From contig NZ_LMPD01000004.1 of assembly GCF_001424305.1 (NCBI RefSeq), forward strand, positions 248,001 to 312,000: a stretch of 64,000 nucleotides of DNA, in the 5' to 3' direction. Origin of the DNA: Pedobacter sp. Leaf176. GTDB taxonomy: Bacteria; Bacteroidota; Bacteroidia; Sphingobacteriales; Sphingobacteriaceae. The translations under genes and the position numbers were made by a program. The notes under the pieces were generated by a model. That model was not told where the DNA came from. It saw nothing but the letters and a program-made list of their open reading frames with translations, and made no database searches. Positions 24,418 to 32,253 of the stretch are shown in pieces. How positions within the stretch are numbered: position 1 is the first letter of the stretch; each line of letters begins with the position of its first letter.

Positions 24418-25549
24418 TGAATAGAATGTAATATCGCTTGAAGTAAAATATTCTGTTCCTTTGATTCCCGGTAACTTCAACTAAAATTTCTTTATCTAAA
24501 AAGTCCTTTATTAATTGATTAGCAGATTGCTTTGATAAATTTACAGCACCCATAACATCAGATAGATTAACAAATGGATTTGAATATAAGTGGTTAATTA
24601 ACTTTTGCGCACTTTCAGCTTTCTTACCAAAAGTTATAATTAGTTTATGTATCTCATCTTTTAGCTCCAGTATTTTTGAGAATGTATCCTTTCCCTTCTT
24701 TGCCGTTTCAACCACTGCACTTAAGAAAAATTTTATCCAGTGTATTATGTCGCTTGTATTTCTTACGTGAGTTAAAGCGTCATAATATGATGATTTATGC
24801 TTCTCAAAAAAATCTGATAGATATAAAGATGGTTTTTTTAACAGTCCTGCTGAAACTAAGTATAATGTAATAAGAAGTCGGCCTATTCTTCCATTCCCAT
24901 CTAAAAATGGATGTATTGTTTCAAATTGATAATGAGCTAATGCGATTTTTATTAAGTGAGGGACATTAATCTCTTCATTATGTAAAAATTGTTCTAGATT
25001 TCCCATTAAATCTGAAACCTCACTTGGATGAGGAGGGACGAATATAGCATCTGCAATACTGGAACCGCCAATCCAATTTTGACTTGTTCTGAATTCTCCA
25101 GGCATTTTATGGTTACCTCTCACATCTGATAAAAGTATTTGATGAGTTTTTCTAATTAAGCGATTAGATAATGGAAAAGTAGATAGTTCCTCAATACTAT
25201 AGTTTAAGGCGTCGATATAATTCCTAACTTCTTGCCAATCATCTCTTTTGCTAGGGGTTATATCTTCCTTTTTCATTAATGCTTCATCCATGTTTGTTTG
25301 TGTTCCCTCGATCCGGCTAGACGTATTTGCTTCTTTAACAACGTGCATACGAATGAATAAATCAACATCAGGAAGTATATAGCTAAAAGCATTTAATTCT
25401 CCAAGTTGACGAGTGGCCTCCTCAAGCAACGTATTAATCTTGGGATCATCCCATATCCAGGTGTTGTTAATTTTTGTTGGCTGAAAGCTCTTGTAATTAT
25501 ATTGCTTTTGCCAGAAGCCGGATTTAAAGTTGGAGAAGTTCATTATCAA
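24410..25549 (-). CDS. Fic family protein with N-terminal inhibitory motif and C-terminal winged helix
   Basis: 379 residues. The Fic core motif HPFLDGNGRIGRLL (about residues 214-227) has the catalytic His and the nucleotide-binding Gly/Arg residues of AMP-transferases. Ahead of it, SSRIEG (about residues 77-82) fits the (S/T)xxxE(G/N) inhibitory helix motif, placed N-terminally as in class II Fic proteins, so the enzyme should be self-inhibited. The C-terminus (about residues 310-375, SAQKLINHLYSNPFVNLSDV...LSKQSANQLIKDFLDKEIL) is a winged helix-turn-helix that could bind DNA. It is flanked on both sides by stem-loops built of TAGTCAAGTTT. No antitoxin gene is seen. Its target is unknown. 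Confidence 0.9.
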   Translation of the reverse strand: MIMNFSNFKSGFWQKQYNYKSFQPTKINNTWIWDDPKINTLLEEATRQLGELNAFSYILPDVDLFIRMHVVKEANTSSRIEGTQTNMDEALMKKEDITPSKRDDWQEVRNYIDALNYSIEELSTFPLSNRLIRKTHQILLSDVRGNHKMPGEFRTSQNWIGGSSIADAIFVPPHPSEVSDLMGNLEQFLHNEEINVPHLIKIALAHYQFETIHPFLDGNGRIGRLLITLYLVSAGLLKKPSLYLSDFFEKHKSSYYDALTHVRNTSDIIHWIKFFLSAVVETAKKGKDTFSKILELKDEIHKLIITFGKKAESAQKLINHLYSNPFVNLSDVMGAVNLSKQSANQLIKDFLDKEILVEVTGNQRNRIFYFKRYYILFIV

Positions 25550-25570
25550 AAATAATAAAAAATCCTATTT

Positions 25571-25626
25571 TAGTCAAGTTTTGTTTATTAAACTTGACTA
25601 AGTATTTTTTTAGTCAAGTTTAATAA
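25571..25626. promoter_or_regulatory. Three TAGTCAAGTTT half-sites upstream of fic
   Basis: TAGTCAAGTTT at 25571-25581, its reverse complement AAACTTGACTA at 25590-25600, and a third copy at 25611-25621. The last two form a perfect 16-bp inverted repeat (25585-25600 with 25611-25626). They lie 22-77 bases before the fic ATG, where a winged-helix autoregulator might bind; the same word also occurs behind the gene. Confidence 0.55.
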
Positions 25627-25732
25627 TCATAAGAATTAAATACTGGTTGTAGTGAAAAAACATCCTACTTCAAATTTATTTTGGAATAAGACGTTCGATT
25701 GGTTATTAAAAGCCCCTTCATGAGTTTGGGGT

Positions 25733-27157
25733 TTAATCCTCCCGGCTTCCGTCATCAGCCATTCTCACCATTTTGGGCTCAAACCTGGCTACAACATCAA
25801 CCAGTTCAGTTTGTGCAGCCATTACCTTGTTAATATCCTTATAAGCCATTGGAGCTTCATCTAAACCTGCACCAATTAAAGTAACATTGTGATCTTTCAA
25901 AATCGCTTTCATATCGGATTTAGTAATCGATTGAATCGCTTTGGTTCGGCTCATTTGACGCCCCGCACCGTGAGATGCTGAATTGATCGCGTTCAATTCA
26001 CCTTTTCCCCTCACAAGGAATCCTGGAGCAGTCATGCTTCCCGGGATAATCCCCATTACACCTTTTCCAGCCGGTGTTGCGCCTTTGCGGTGAACAATTA
26101 CTTCTTCGCCGTCAAGCACTTCTTTCCAGGCAAAATTATGATGGTTTTCTACCTTGGCCAAAACTTTAGCGCCAATAGCTTTTGTTAATCTTTTGTGGAT
26201 TACCTCATGACATGCTGAAGCATAATCACCAGCTAAATTCATGGCAATCCAATATTCTTGTCCTTCGGCAGAATTTAGATCCAGATAAGCGAGGTTTGCA
26301 GCCTCTTTAGGAAGTTTACAGATGTCTTTGGCCAGTTTGGTGTAATGACCTGCAATGGTAGCGCCAAAACCACGTGATCCCGAGTGGGTCAATAATGCTA
26401 CATAACGGCCTTTATCGATATTCAAAATTTCATCGCGTTCTGCAAAATCAATAATCCCCCATTCTACAAAGTGATTTCCACCACCCGAAGTACCCAGTTG
26501 TGCCCAAGCCTTTCCGTGTAAATTTTTAAGAAAAGGCGTAGCGTTGAAAGCCTCGTTTTCCAAGACATCATGTTCAGCTCTTTCATTACCTTTAAAATTT
26601 TGACCCGCACCAAATTTGGTAAAGGCAATTAATTCACGTTTGTACATCGCGTCTTTCCCGAAATAATGTTTTTCGGGGATATCGAAAATACTTAAAGCCA
26701 TACGGCAACCGATATCTACTCCAACACCGTATGGAATAATCGCATTTCTGGTAGCCAATACGCCGCCGATGGGCAAACCATAACCTTGGTGGGCATCAGG
26801 CATTAATGCACCTGCTACCGAAACCGGTAATTTCATGGCAATATCCATTTGGTTTCTTGCGCCTTCTTCTATATAATTGGCACCAAAAATTGAATAATCC
26901 TTTGCGTTTTTAATCAGTTCAATCGTTCCATCTGATTTCGGATTGGCTTCCTCAATTATAGCAGTTGCCAATGTGCTTAATACCTCATCATCCAAAAAAC
27001 TTTCCGGATAATCTTTTACTTTTTTAAATAAGGCCAGTAATTCTTTTTCTTCGATATCTGTGAAATTTTCTTTCACGATAGCTAAAGCCAGGCCTACTAT
27101 TTTTCCTTCGGTATAACCTAAAGCTTTTAGGGTTTTACCTGTTATTTCTGTTTTCAT
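25733..27157 (-). CDS. rtcB: RtcB family RNA ligase (3'-phosphate / 2',3'-cyclic phosphate RNA ligase)
   Basis: 474 residues, the normal RtcB length. Metal and GMP sites are visible in order: MPDAHQGYGLPIGGVLAT (about residues 118-135), GVGVDIGCRMAL with the metal-binding Asp and Cys (about residues 144-155; an Arg replaces the common Gly after Cys), GTSGGGNHFVEWG, LTHSGSRGFG, HHNFAWKE, VHRKGATPA and SHGAGRQMSRTKA, where the His is the guanylylation site in this family. It seals RNA ends with 5'-OH using GTP, typically in tRNA repair. It lies downstream of a slipin gene in the same direction. RtcA is absent. The tRNA-like leader upstream suggests tRNA damage as the job. Confidence 0.95.
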   Translation of the reverse strand: MKTEITGKTLKALGYTEGKIVGLALAIVKENFTDIEEKELLALFKKVKDYPESFLDDEVLSTLATAIIEEANPKSDGTIELIKNAKDYSIFGANYIEEGARNQMDIAMKLPVSVAGALMPDAHQGYGLPIGGVLATRNAIIPYGVGVDIGCRMALSIFDIPEKHYFGKDAMYKRELIAFTKFGAGQNFKGNERAEHDVLENEAFNATPFLKNLHGKAWAQLGTSGGGNHFVEWGIIDFAERDEILNIDKGRYVALLTHSGSRGFGATIAGHYTKLAKDICKLPKEAANLAYLDLNSAEGQEYWIAMNLAGDYASACHEVIHKRLTKAIGAKVLAKVENHHNFAWKEVLDGEEVIVHRKGATPAGKGVMGIIPGSMTAPGFLVRGKGELNAINSASHGAGRQMSRTKAIQSITKSDMKAILKDHNVTLIGAGLDEAPMAYKDINKVMAAQTELVDVVARFEPKMVRMADDGSRED

Positions 27158-27235
27158 TTTTATTCCTAACTAAACCTCGGCAGGCATCGGTCACCTAGCC
27201 GAGGGTTTCTAAAATTGATTTATTTTTTCTCCTTT

Positions 27236-27330
27236 TCGTCTTTTCGACCGTAGTGGAGAAATCTTTTAATTCTGGTTTTTATCGACTTGAAAGATTTCTC
27301 CGTTTTGCTGCGCTCCAGTCGAAAAGACGA
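27236..27330. repeat. Long palindromic dispersed repeat between rtcB and slipin
   Basis: Outer arms TCGTCTTTTCGAC (27236-27248) and GTCGAAAAGACGA (27318-27330) are perfect, and inner arms GAGAAATCTTT (27256-27266) and AAAGATTTCTC (27290-27300) are perfect too. The left half recurs at 62378-62409 with few changes. It is MITE- or REP-like, with no coding sequence. Confidence 0.75.
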
Positions 27331-27352
27331 CTTTATGAGCGTTTAATAAATG

Positions 27353-28450
27353 TTACTTCACAAAGATTTGTTTCAATTGGTCAACAATTTGCCCACTGCC
27401 CGATAAGCTGATATTGTTGATTTTTTCTGCGATTTTCTCCACATACTCCATCTCTTTCAACTTATACAACATGGAATTGTCCTCCATCAATTTTGCCGTA
27501 TTCAGCAAACTTCTGGTCGATGCAGTTTCTTCTCTTCTAGTAATCATGTTGGCTTGTGCTTTTTTCTCTGCAATTAAAACCTGGTTCATGATATCTTTAA
27601 TCTCTCCAGATAAAATGATGTCTTTCACACCACCATTGGCCAATTTTACGCCCAACTCTTCTGCTTTATTAATGGTACTTCCCAAAACCGATGTTCCGAT
27701 TTTTTCTTTGCTTTCCATCAATTCATCAAAAGTTAATAAGCCTACAGCTTCTCTCAAAGCCAATTGCATCGTAATGTATAATTGTTTTTCGAAATCTTTA
27801 TTCGCCAACAATGCTTTAACCACATCCTCCACTTTATATTGAACCGTAAAGTTCATCCTCAATTGCGCTTTGTCTTTTGTTAAAATCTCCTGTCCGATAA
27901 TCTCCATATTCAATTGCCTCATATCGGTTTTCAAAACTTGGATAGTGATGTTATTTTTCCAGTAGACATAGTTTCCCGCCAATAACACTTTATCAAATTT
28001 GCCATCAATAAATAACAAACCTGTTTCGTAAGCTTCGATTTTATAGGCCCTGATATAGTTTACCAAGGCGGCTTTCTCAAACAAATTTCTATCGATGTTT
28101 TCTTCAATTTCAGTTTTGCTGATATTCACTTTAACGAAACTGTATTCCGACAAACCTTTCCAAATCGCATATCTACCTGCCCTTAAAACGGTTTTAAAAT
28201 TTCTGTTTTGATATACCAAGGCCAACTCATTATCAGCTACGCTTACCAAATAAATTAATTTAGCAAAGTCTGTATTTAATAAATACATATCTAATTCTGA
28301 AACAGAGAAATCATAATCTTTGCTCATGTCGTACATAGTGAAGGTTTCGCCAAAGCCCAACCAGTAACTACCTGCTGTTAATACTCTTTTTAATTCTCCT
28401 TTTTTAAACACCAGTCCAACATAATTGGTGTTAATGGTTACTCTTTTCAT
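27353..28450 (-). CDS. Slipin/SPFH (band 7) family protein linked to RtcB
   Basis: 365 residues. The central and C-terminal part (about residues 185-340) is a band-7/stomatin-like domain: VLKTDMRQLNMEIIGQEILTKDKAQ..., then a long helical segment (KAQANMITRREETASTRSLLNTAKLM) that would form the coiled coil. The N-terminal part is unusual: three repeats of the pattern xGLxFxxGxxxxVLxAGxYxxW begin near residues 11, 74 and 138 (LVFKKGELKRVLTAGSYW, LVYQNRNFKTVLRAGRYA, LLFIDGKFDKVLLAGNYV). No TM helix is obvious, unlike ordinary slipins. It is upstream of rtcB in the same direction, about 195 bases apart with a palindromic repeat in the gap. Slipins of this kind are known neighbours of RtcB, but their role in RNA repair is not settled. 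Confidence 0.88.
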   Translation of the reverse strand: MKRVTINTNYVGLVFKKGELKRVLTAGSYWLGFGETFTMYDMSKDYDFSVSELDMYLLNTDFAKLIYLVSVADNELALVYQNRNFKTVLRAGRYAIWKGLSEYSFVKVNISKTEIEENIDRNLFEKAALVNYIRAYKIEAYETGLLFIDGKFDKVLLAGNYVYWKNNITIQVLKTDMRQLNMEIIGQEILTKDKAQLRMNFTVQYKVEDVVKALLANKDFEKQLYITMQLALREAVGLLTFDELMESKEKIGTSVLGSTINKAEELGVKLANGGVKDIILSGEIKDIMNQVLIAEKKAQANMITRREETASTRSLLNTAKLMEDNSMLYKLKEMEYVEKIAEKINNISLSGSGQIVDQLKQIFVK

Positions 28451-28757
28451 GTTTTTTTGATGTTAGCCCCACCTAAGTCCTTTTCTAAAAGTGAGGGCTT
28501 AAATGAGTATAGTTAATTATTTATTCTTTTAAAAGCGTTGCACAAGAACATTTACCTGTTTTTTGCGGAAGTAAAAGTTTATCAAGCTTTGTTCAAAAAT
28601 GAAATGAGGCTTGTCTTATCGGTTTTATACTCACTTGGAGCATTTTTCCTTCTCGATTTAACCCGTTTGATTTTTAAATCTCTTCTTGTTGCACTGATTC
28701 TCACTGAGCAAATGCAGATTTGCTTTTTGGATTTCGAAAAATCCTAAAGCCAAATGC
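28451..28757 (-). other. Untranslated leader of slipin downstream of the tRNA-like modules
   Basis: About 300 bases between the slipin ATG and the structured modules. The only reverse-strand ORF of note (28538-28747, plus strand) looks like chance. The words GCGTTGCACAA (28535-28545) and GCGGTTGCACAACGC (28756-28770) share a core, suggesting paired or repeated elements. Confidence 0.35.
28708..28723. other. Hairpin in the slipin leader
   Basis: GCAAAT (28708-28713) pairs with ATTTGC (28718-28723) around GCAG. On the plus strand it is followed by TTTTT, so it could also stop antisense transcription. Confidence 0.4.
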
Positions 28758-28810
28758 GGTTGCACAACGCTTATTCTGGTGGGCGGTTTGAAAAGTTGCC
28801 CTTCTTTTTA

Positions 28811-28850
28811 GATGGAACCTTAATCCATTGCATTACCATTTTGCTATTCC
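28811..28850 (-). ncRNA. Third, highly degenerate tRNA-like module
   Basis: Read on the minus strand from 28850: GGAAT, then a D-arm-like hairpin GCA-AAATGGTAA-TGC (28830-28844) with the typical GGTAA loop word, then ATGGA...TCCAT (28824-28828 with 28812-28816). GGAA at the start could pair with TTCC at 28814-28817. There is no T-loop consensus. It follows module 2 directly. Confidence 0.35.
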
Positions 28851-28857
28851 AAGTGAC

Positions 28858-28920
28858 CGTTGGAAGCAGGATTCGAACCTGCATTTTGGTGTTGTTATTC
28901 TACCACTGAATTATTCCGAT
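28858..28920 (-). ncRNA. tRNA-like module 2: D-arm and T-arm but no anticodon stem
   Basis: Read on the minus strand from 28920. The acceptor-like GGAA (28914-28917) pairs with TTCC (28862-28865). The D-arm is ATTC-AGTGGTA-GAAT (28897-28911) with a consensus loop. The T-arm is perfect, GCAGG-TTCGAAT-CCTGC (28866-28882). Only 14 bases (AACAACACCAAAAT) lie between D-arm and T-arm, too few for an anticodon arm plus variable loop (about 22 needed), and they do not fold. So this cannot be a working tRNA but would present a tRNA-like elbow. Confidence 0.6.
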
Positions 28921-29024
28921 TGCCCGGAAGTGGGATTCGAACCCACGACACACAACGTGTTTTAGACACTCTATCATAATTTCTATCAGAATATGCTACG
29001 CAAAAGCGTGAATACTTTGGGGCA
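28921..29024 (-). ncRNA. tRNA-like module 1: extended body with extra hairpins and perfect T-arm
   Basis: Read on the minus strand from 29024. TGCCC (29020-29024) pairs with GGGCA (28921-28925). Inside are the hairpin ACGC-TTTT-GCGT (28998-29009), the hairpin CATATTCT-GAT-AGAA..TATG (28975-28995), an anticodon-arm-like stem AGTGT/ACGTT around the 7-base loop CTAAAAC (28954-28970), and the perfect T-arm GTGGG-TTCGAAT-CCCAC (28930-28946). At 104 bases with a non-standard 5' half it is not a normal tRNA; the 3' half looks derived from one. The multi-hairpin plus T-arm design recalls bacterial Y RNAs, which mimic tRNA. Confidence 0.6.
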
Positions 29025-29067
29025 TTCCGAAACCCACAACTTTGGATAGTTATTATTTAGTACTGCC

Positions 29068-29081
29068 ATCCCTTTCGGGAT
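29068..29081 (-). other. GNRA-capped hairpin 5' of the tRNA-like modules
   Basis: On the minus strand ATCCC-GAAA-GGGAT is a perfect 5-bp stem with a GAAA tetraloop, a stable RNA fold. It lies 44 bases before module 1 in the same direction. Confidence 0.5.
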
Positions 29082-29137
29082 TTCTTATAATATATTATGA
29101 TTAATTTCTCAAAGAACATTATCGACTGGCGACATTA

Positions 29138-29145
29138 CAAAGATG
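29138..29145 (-). promoter_or_regulatory. Possible -7 promoter box for the tRNA-like leader / slipin / rtcB transcript
   Basis: The minus strand reads CATCTTTG, one base away from the Bacteroidota TAnnTTTG consensus, about 55 bases before the GNRA hairpin. No convincing -33 box was seen. Confidence 0.3.
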
Positions 29146-29360
29146 CCACTACTACTACGCGACAGATTTGCGCAGTAAAAAATAATATCGTGAAATAGTA
29201 ATTAAAGTGCTTATTATCAGTATAATAAATTTGATAAAATCCTGGTATTTATCTTTTTTGGTTTCAATTGCGCAATTGTATTGCGTAGTTATTGAAGTCT
29301 TTTCTATATTTAGATAAGCTAAAACATCGGATTTTTAGCTAAAAACAAAATTAATTCAAA

Positions 29361-30398
29361 ATGGCTGTAAATAAATTAGCGCTTATCCGATACAAAACCA
29401 TCGACGATTGTCTGAAAAACCGTTTCCGTAAATGGACCCTAGAAGATATTATCGAAAAGGTTTCAGCAACACTTTATGAATTAGAGGGAATAACTTCAGG
29501 TGTAAGCAAAAGAACCATTCAGGCAGATATCCAGCTTATGCGGAGCGATAAGTTGGGCTATAATGCACCGATTGTGGTGAAGGATAAACGCTTTTATGCC
29601 TACGAAGATGCTGGTTTCAGTATTACAAAAGCGCCGATCAATAACGCTGATGTAGATAAAATGAAAGAAATTGTGGGTGTGCTTAAGCAGTTTAATGCCT
29701 TTAATTATTTCGATGAAATGAGCGATATGATTGCCCGTTTAGAAAACAACCTCTACAAATCGACCAAACAGAGCGGTAATAATATTCAGTTGGAAAGTAA
29801 TAAACTGGTTAAGGGTTTGGAATGCATTCCGCCGTTATACCAGGCAGTTTTAAATAAACGATCGCTGTTGATTGAGTATAAATCGTTCAAGGCGCAACAA
29901 TCTCAACAGGGAATTTACTATCCGTATCTGTTAAAAGAATACCGCAACAGGTGGTTTTTGATCTGTAAAGCGAAAAAACGGCCAGGGATCTTAAATTTGG
30001 CATTAGATAGGATAGTAGAATTTCAGGAATTGCCTAACGAAGAATTTGTAAGTTATCATGGCGTAGATTTCGATCGATATTATGAGGATCTAATTGGTGT
30101 AACGAAAAATGAGCGTGACCGTGCACAAAAAGTAATCCTCGAATTTACAAATGATCATGCGCCTTACGTCGTAACGAAACCAATGCATCAATCGCAGGTG
30201 GTATTAAGTAAGAATGAAAAAACGACAACTTTTCGAATCGATGTAGTATTGAATTATGAACTGGAACGCGAAATTTTAGGCTTTGGAGAATGTGTTAAAG
30301 TGCTTTCACCCCGATTGTTGATTTCAAAAATTAAAAGGCGTTTGGAACAAAATTTTAGTCAATACGAAATTACAGAGGATGTGAGAGATATTAAGTAA
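29361..30398 (+). CDS. HTH-WYL domain transcriptional regulator
   Basis: 345 residues. The N-terminal winged helix (about residues 1-75: RYKTIDDCLKNRFRKWTLEDIIEKVS...GVSKRTIQADIQLMRS) is followed by the WYL domain (about residues 155-240) with LLIEYKSFKAQ, GIYYPYLLKEYRNRWFLICKAK and LALDRIVEFQEL, then a C-terminal WCX-like extension ending in LEQNFSQYEI. WYL domains bind nucleic acid or nucleotide ligands and are frequent in defence and DNA/RNA-damage regulators. The gene is divergent from the leftward slipin-rtcB unit and shares the 28451-29360 region with its tRNA-like modules, so control of that unit is a fair inference. It converges with prfC. Confidence 0.92.
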   Translation: MAVNKLALIRYKTIDDCLKNRFRKWTLEDIIEKVSATLYELEGITSGVSKRTIQADIQLMRSDKLGYNAPIVVKDKRFYAYEDAGFSITKAPINNADVDKMKEIVGVLKQFNAFNYFDEMSDMIARLENNLYKSTKQSGNNIQLESNKLVKGLECIPPLYQAVLNKRSLLIEYKSFKAQQSQQGIYYPYLLKEYRNRWFLICKAKKRPGILNLALDRIVEFQELPNEEFVSYHGVDFDRYYEDLIGVTKNERDRAQKVILEFTNDHAPYVVTKPMHQSQVVLSKNEKTTTFRIDVVLNYELEREILGFGECVKVLSPRLLISKIKRRLEQNFSQYEITEDVRDIK

Positions 30399-30412
30399 TT
30401 GAATCTTGAATT

Positions 30413-30501
30413 ATTGAATGAGAGCGTATGGTAACTCTGTTAATAAATTCTCTCATCCAACTTTTCCTCATTCAATCATTCTCTAATTTCTCTCATTCAA
30501 T
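30413..30501. terminator. Inverted repeat between convergent WYL and prfC genes
   Basis: ATTGAATGAGAG (30413-30424) and CTCTCATTCAAT (30490-30501) are a perfect 12-bp inverted repeat filling the 104-base convergent gap. Inner words (CTCATCCAAC, CTCATTCAATC) repeat the theme. It may end transcription from both sides. Confidence 0.5.
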
Positions 30502-30502
30502 T

Positions 30503-32086
30503 CTAGCTTTTAAACTCGCTTGTTTTATGGAATTCAATATCAGGGTAATCCTGTTTTGTTAAATTAATCATATACTCACTATCGGCCAGATAAACAGGAT
30601 TGGCTTCCTTATCGAAACCGATGTGCTGTTGTTTACGTTTTACAAATTCATCTAATTTCTTTCTGTCGGTAGAAGTTACCCAGCTCGAACGCGTATAACT
30701 CAAGGTACGGAAACGACATTTCGCTCCATATTCATGCTCTAACCTAAAATTGATTACCTCAAACTGAAGTTCACCTACTGCACCAATTACTTTTCTATTT
30801 CCGGGTTGCATCACAAATAATTGTGCCACACCTTCATCAGTTAATTGTTCAATGCCTTTTTCCAACTGTTTAGTACGCATCGGATCCATGTTTTCTACTT
30901 CCTTAAAAATAGAAGGCGAGAAACTTGGGATGCCTTTAAATTGCAATTTTTCGCCCTCTGTTAGGGTATCGCCAATTTTAAAGTTACCGCTATCGTATAA
31001 ACCAACTACATCGCCAGGCCAGGCTTCTTCTACAATGCTTTTTTCGTTCGCCATAAAATCCATTGGATTAGAGAACTTTAGCTTTTTATCCTGACGGGTG
31101 TGGTAATAGAATTTATTGCGTTCAAACTTGCCAGAACAGATCCTTAAAAAGGCAATCCTGTCGCGGTGTTTCGGGTCTAAATTGGCGTGGATTTTAAACA
31201 CAAATCCGCTGAAATTTTTCTCTTCAACCAGTACATCACGCTCTTCCGCTTCTCTATGTCGAGGGCTCGGGGCAATATCAATAAAGGTGTCTAAAAGTTC
31301 TTTTATCCCGAAGTTGTTAATCGCACTGCCAAAAAACACTGGTGCAACCAATCCGTCGGTATATAAATCCTTATCTATCTTACCGTAGATGCCATCAACC
31401 AATTCAACATCATCTTTCAAGGTATTGATTTCGTTTTCTTTCAGGTAATTTAATAAAGAAGGGTCATTTAAATCGCTTGCCGCGACAACCGAATCGGTTA
31501 CTTTGGTTTTATCCGAATTAAATAAATTCAAATGTTTGTTATAAATGCTGTAAACACCTTTAAAAGTATGCCCCTGGCCAATAGGCCATGAAAGCGGGCA
31601 TAAACTGATGTTCAGTTTTTCTTCAATTTCATCCAATAGATCGTAAGCCTCTTTACCTTCACGGTCCATTTTGTTGATGAAGATAATCACCGGGGTGTTA
31701 CGCATGCGGCAAACCGACATTAGTTTTTCCGTTTGTTCCTCCACACCTTTAACACAGTCGACTACCAGAATAACGCTATCCACTGCCGATAAAGTACGGT
31801 AAGTATCTTCCGCGAAATCTTTGTGACCAGGCGTATCCAGGATGTTAATGCGTTTGCCACTGTACTCAAAACCCATTACTGAAGTTGCAACCGAGATACC
31901 ACGTTGTTTCTCAATTTCCATAAAATCTGACGTATTGCTTTGGTTCGCTTTGTTACGTTTTACCGCACCAGCCGTGTTGATGGCACCACCAAAAAGCAGG
32001 AATTTCTCCGTTAAAGTGGTTTTGCCCGCATCGGGGTGACTAATAATGGCAAAGGTTTTACGTTTTTCTATTTCAGGGTTAAGCAT
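30503..32086 (-). CDS. prfC: Peptide chain release factor 3
   Basis: 527 residues, the full RF3 length. GTPase motifs are G1 [15 protein letters not shown] (about residues 16-30), G2/switch with [12 protein letters not shown]3 DTPGHKDF and G4 INKMDRE (about residues 138-144). Domains II and III follow, with NPMDFMA and [13 protein letters not shown]3 frees RF1/RF2 from the ribosome after peptide release. It is a single gene with a TATCTTTG promoter box at 32174-32181. Confidence 0.97.
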   Translation of the reverse strand: MLNPEIEKRKTFAIISHPDAGKTTLTEKFLLFGGAINTAGAVKRNKANQSNTSDFMEIEKQRGISVATSVMGFEYSGKRINILDTPGHKDFAEDTYRTLSAVDSVILVVDCVKGVEEQTEKLMSVCRMRNTPVIIFINKMDREGKEAYDLLDEIEEKLNISLCPLSWPIGQGHTFKGVYSIYNKHLNLFNSDKTKVTDSVVAASDLNDPSLLNYLKENEINTLKDDVELVDGIYGKIDKDLYTDGLVAPVFFGSAINNFGIKELLDTFIDIAPSPRHREAEERDVLVEEKNFSGFVFKIHANLDPKHRDRIAFLRICSGKFERNKFYYHTRQDKKLKFSNPMDFMANEKSIVEEAWPGDVVGLYDSGNFKIGDTLTEGEKLQFKGIPSFSPSIFKEVENMDPMRTKQLEKGIEQLTDEGVAQLFVMQPGNRKVIGAVGELQFEVINFRLEHEYGAKCRFRTLSYTRSSWVTSTDRKKLDEFVKRKQQHIGFDKEANPVYLADSEYMINLTKQDYPDIEFHKTSEFKS

Positions 32087-32173
32087 AATAAAATTTTGGG
32101 TGTAAAGGTGATGAAACCTGGTTAAAGGAATTTAACAGCGATAAGGTTAGAATAATTTTGTTTCATCAGGCTG

Positions 32174-32181
32174 CAAAGATA
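32174..32181 (-). promoter_or_regulatory. -7 promoter box of prfC
   Basis: The minus strand reads TATCTTTG (followed by C), a full match to TAnnTTTG, 88 bases before the prfC ATG. Confidence 0.5.
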
Positions 32182-32253
32182 AAGAAAATTGCTTAACTGT
32201 TCGAATAGGTTAACCGTTAATCTTTAGCAACTTTACATCGTTAATTCTAAAGA

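Noticed and set aside
25571..25626. CRISPR array near fic
   Set aside because: Only three short half-sites of 11 bases in alternating orientation with unequal spacers; no cas gene in the window.
28538..28747. 69-codon ORF on the plus strand between slipin and WYL
   Set aside because: Hydrophobic chance ORF antisense to the leader; no ribosome-binding or family signal, and it covers the hairpin at 28708-28723.
28858..29024. Two ordinary tRNA genes on the minus strand
   Set aside because: T-arms are perfect, but one module has no room for an anticodon arm and the other has a non-tRNA 5' half and only a 5-bp closing stem. They are listed as tRNA-like ncRNA instead.
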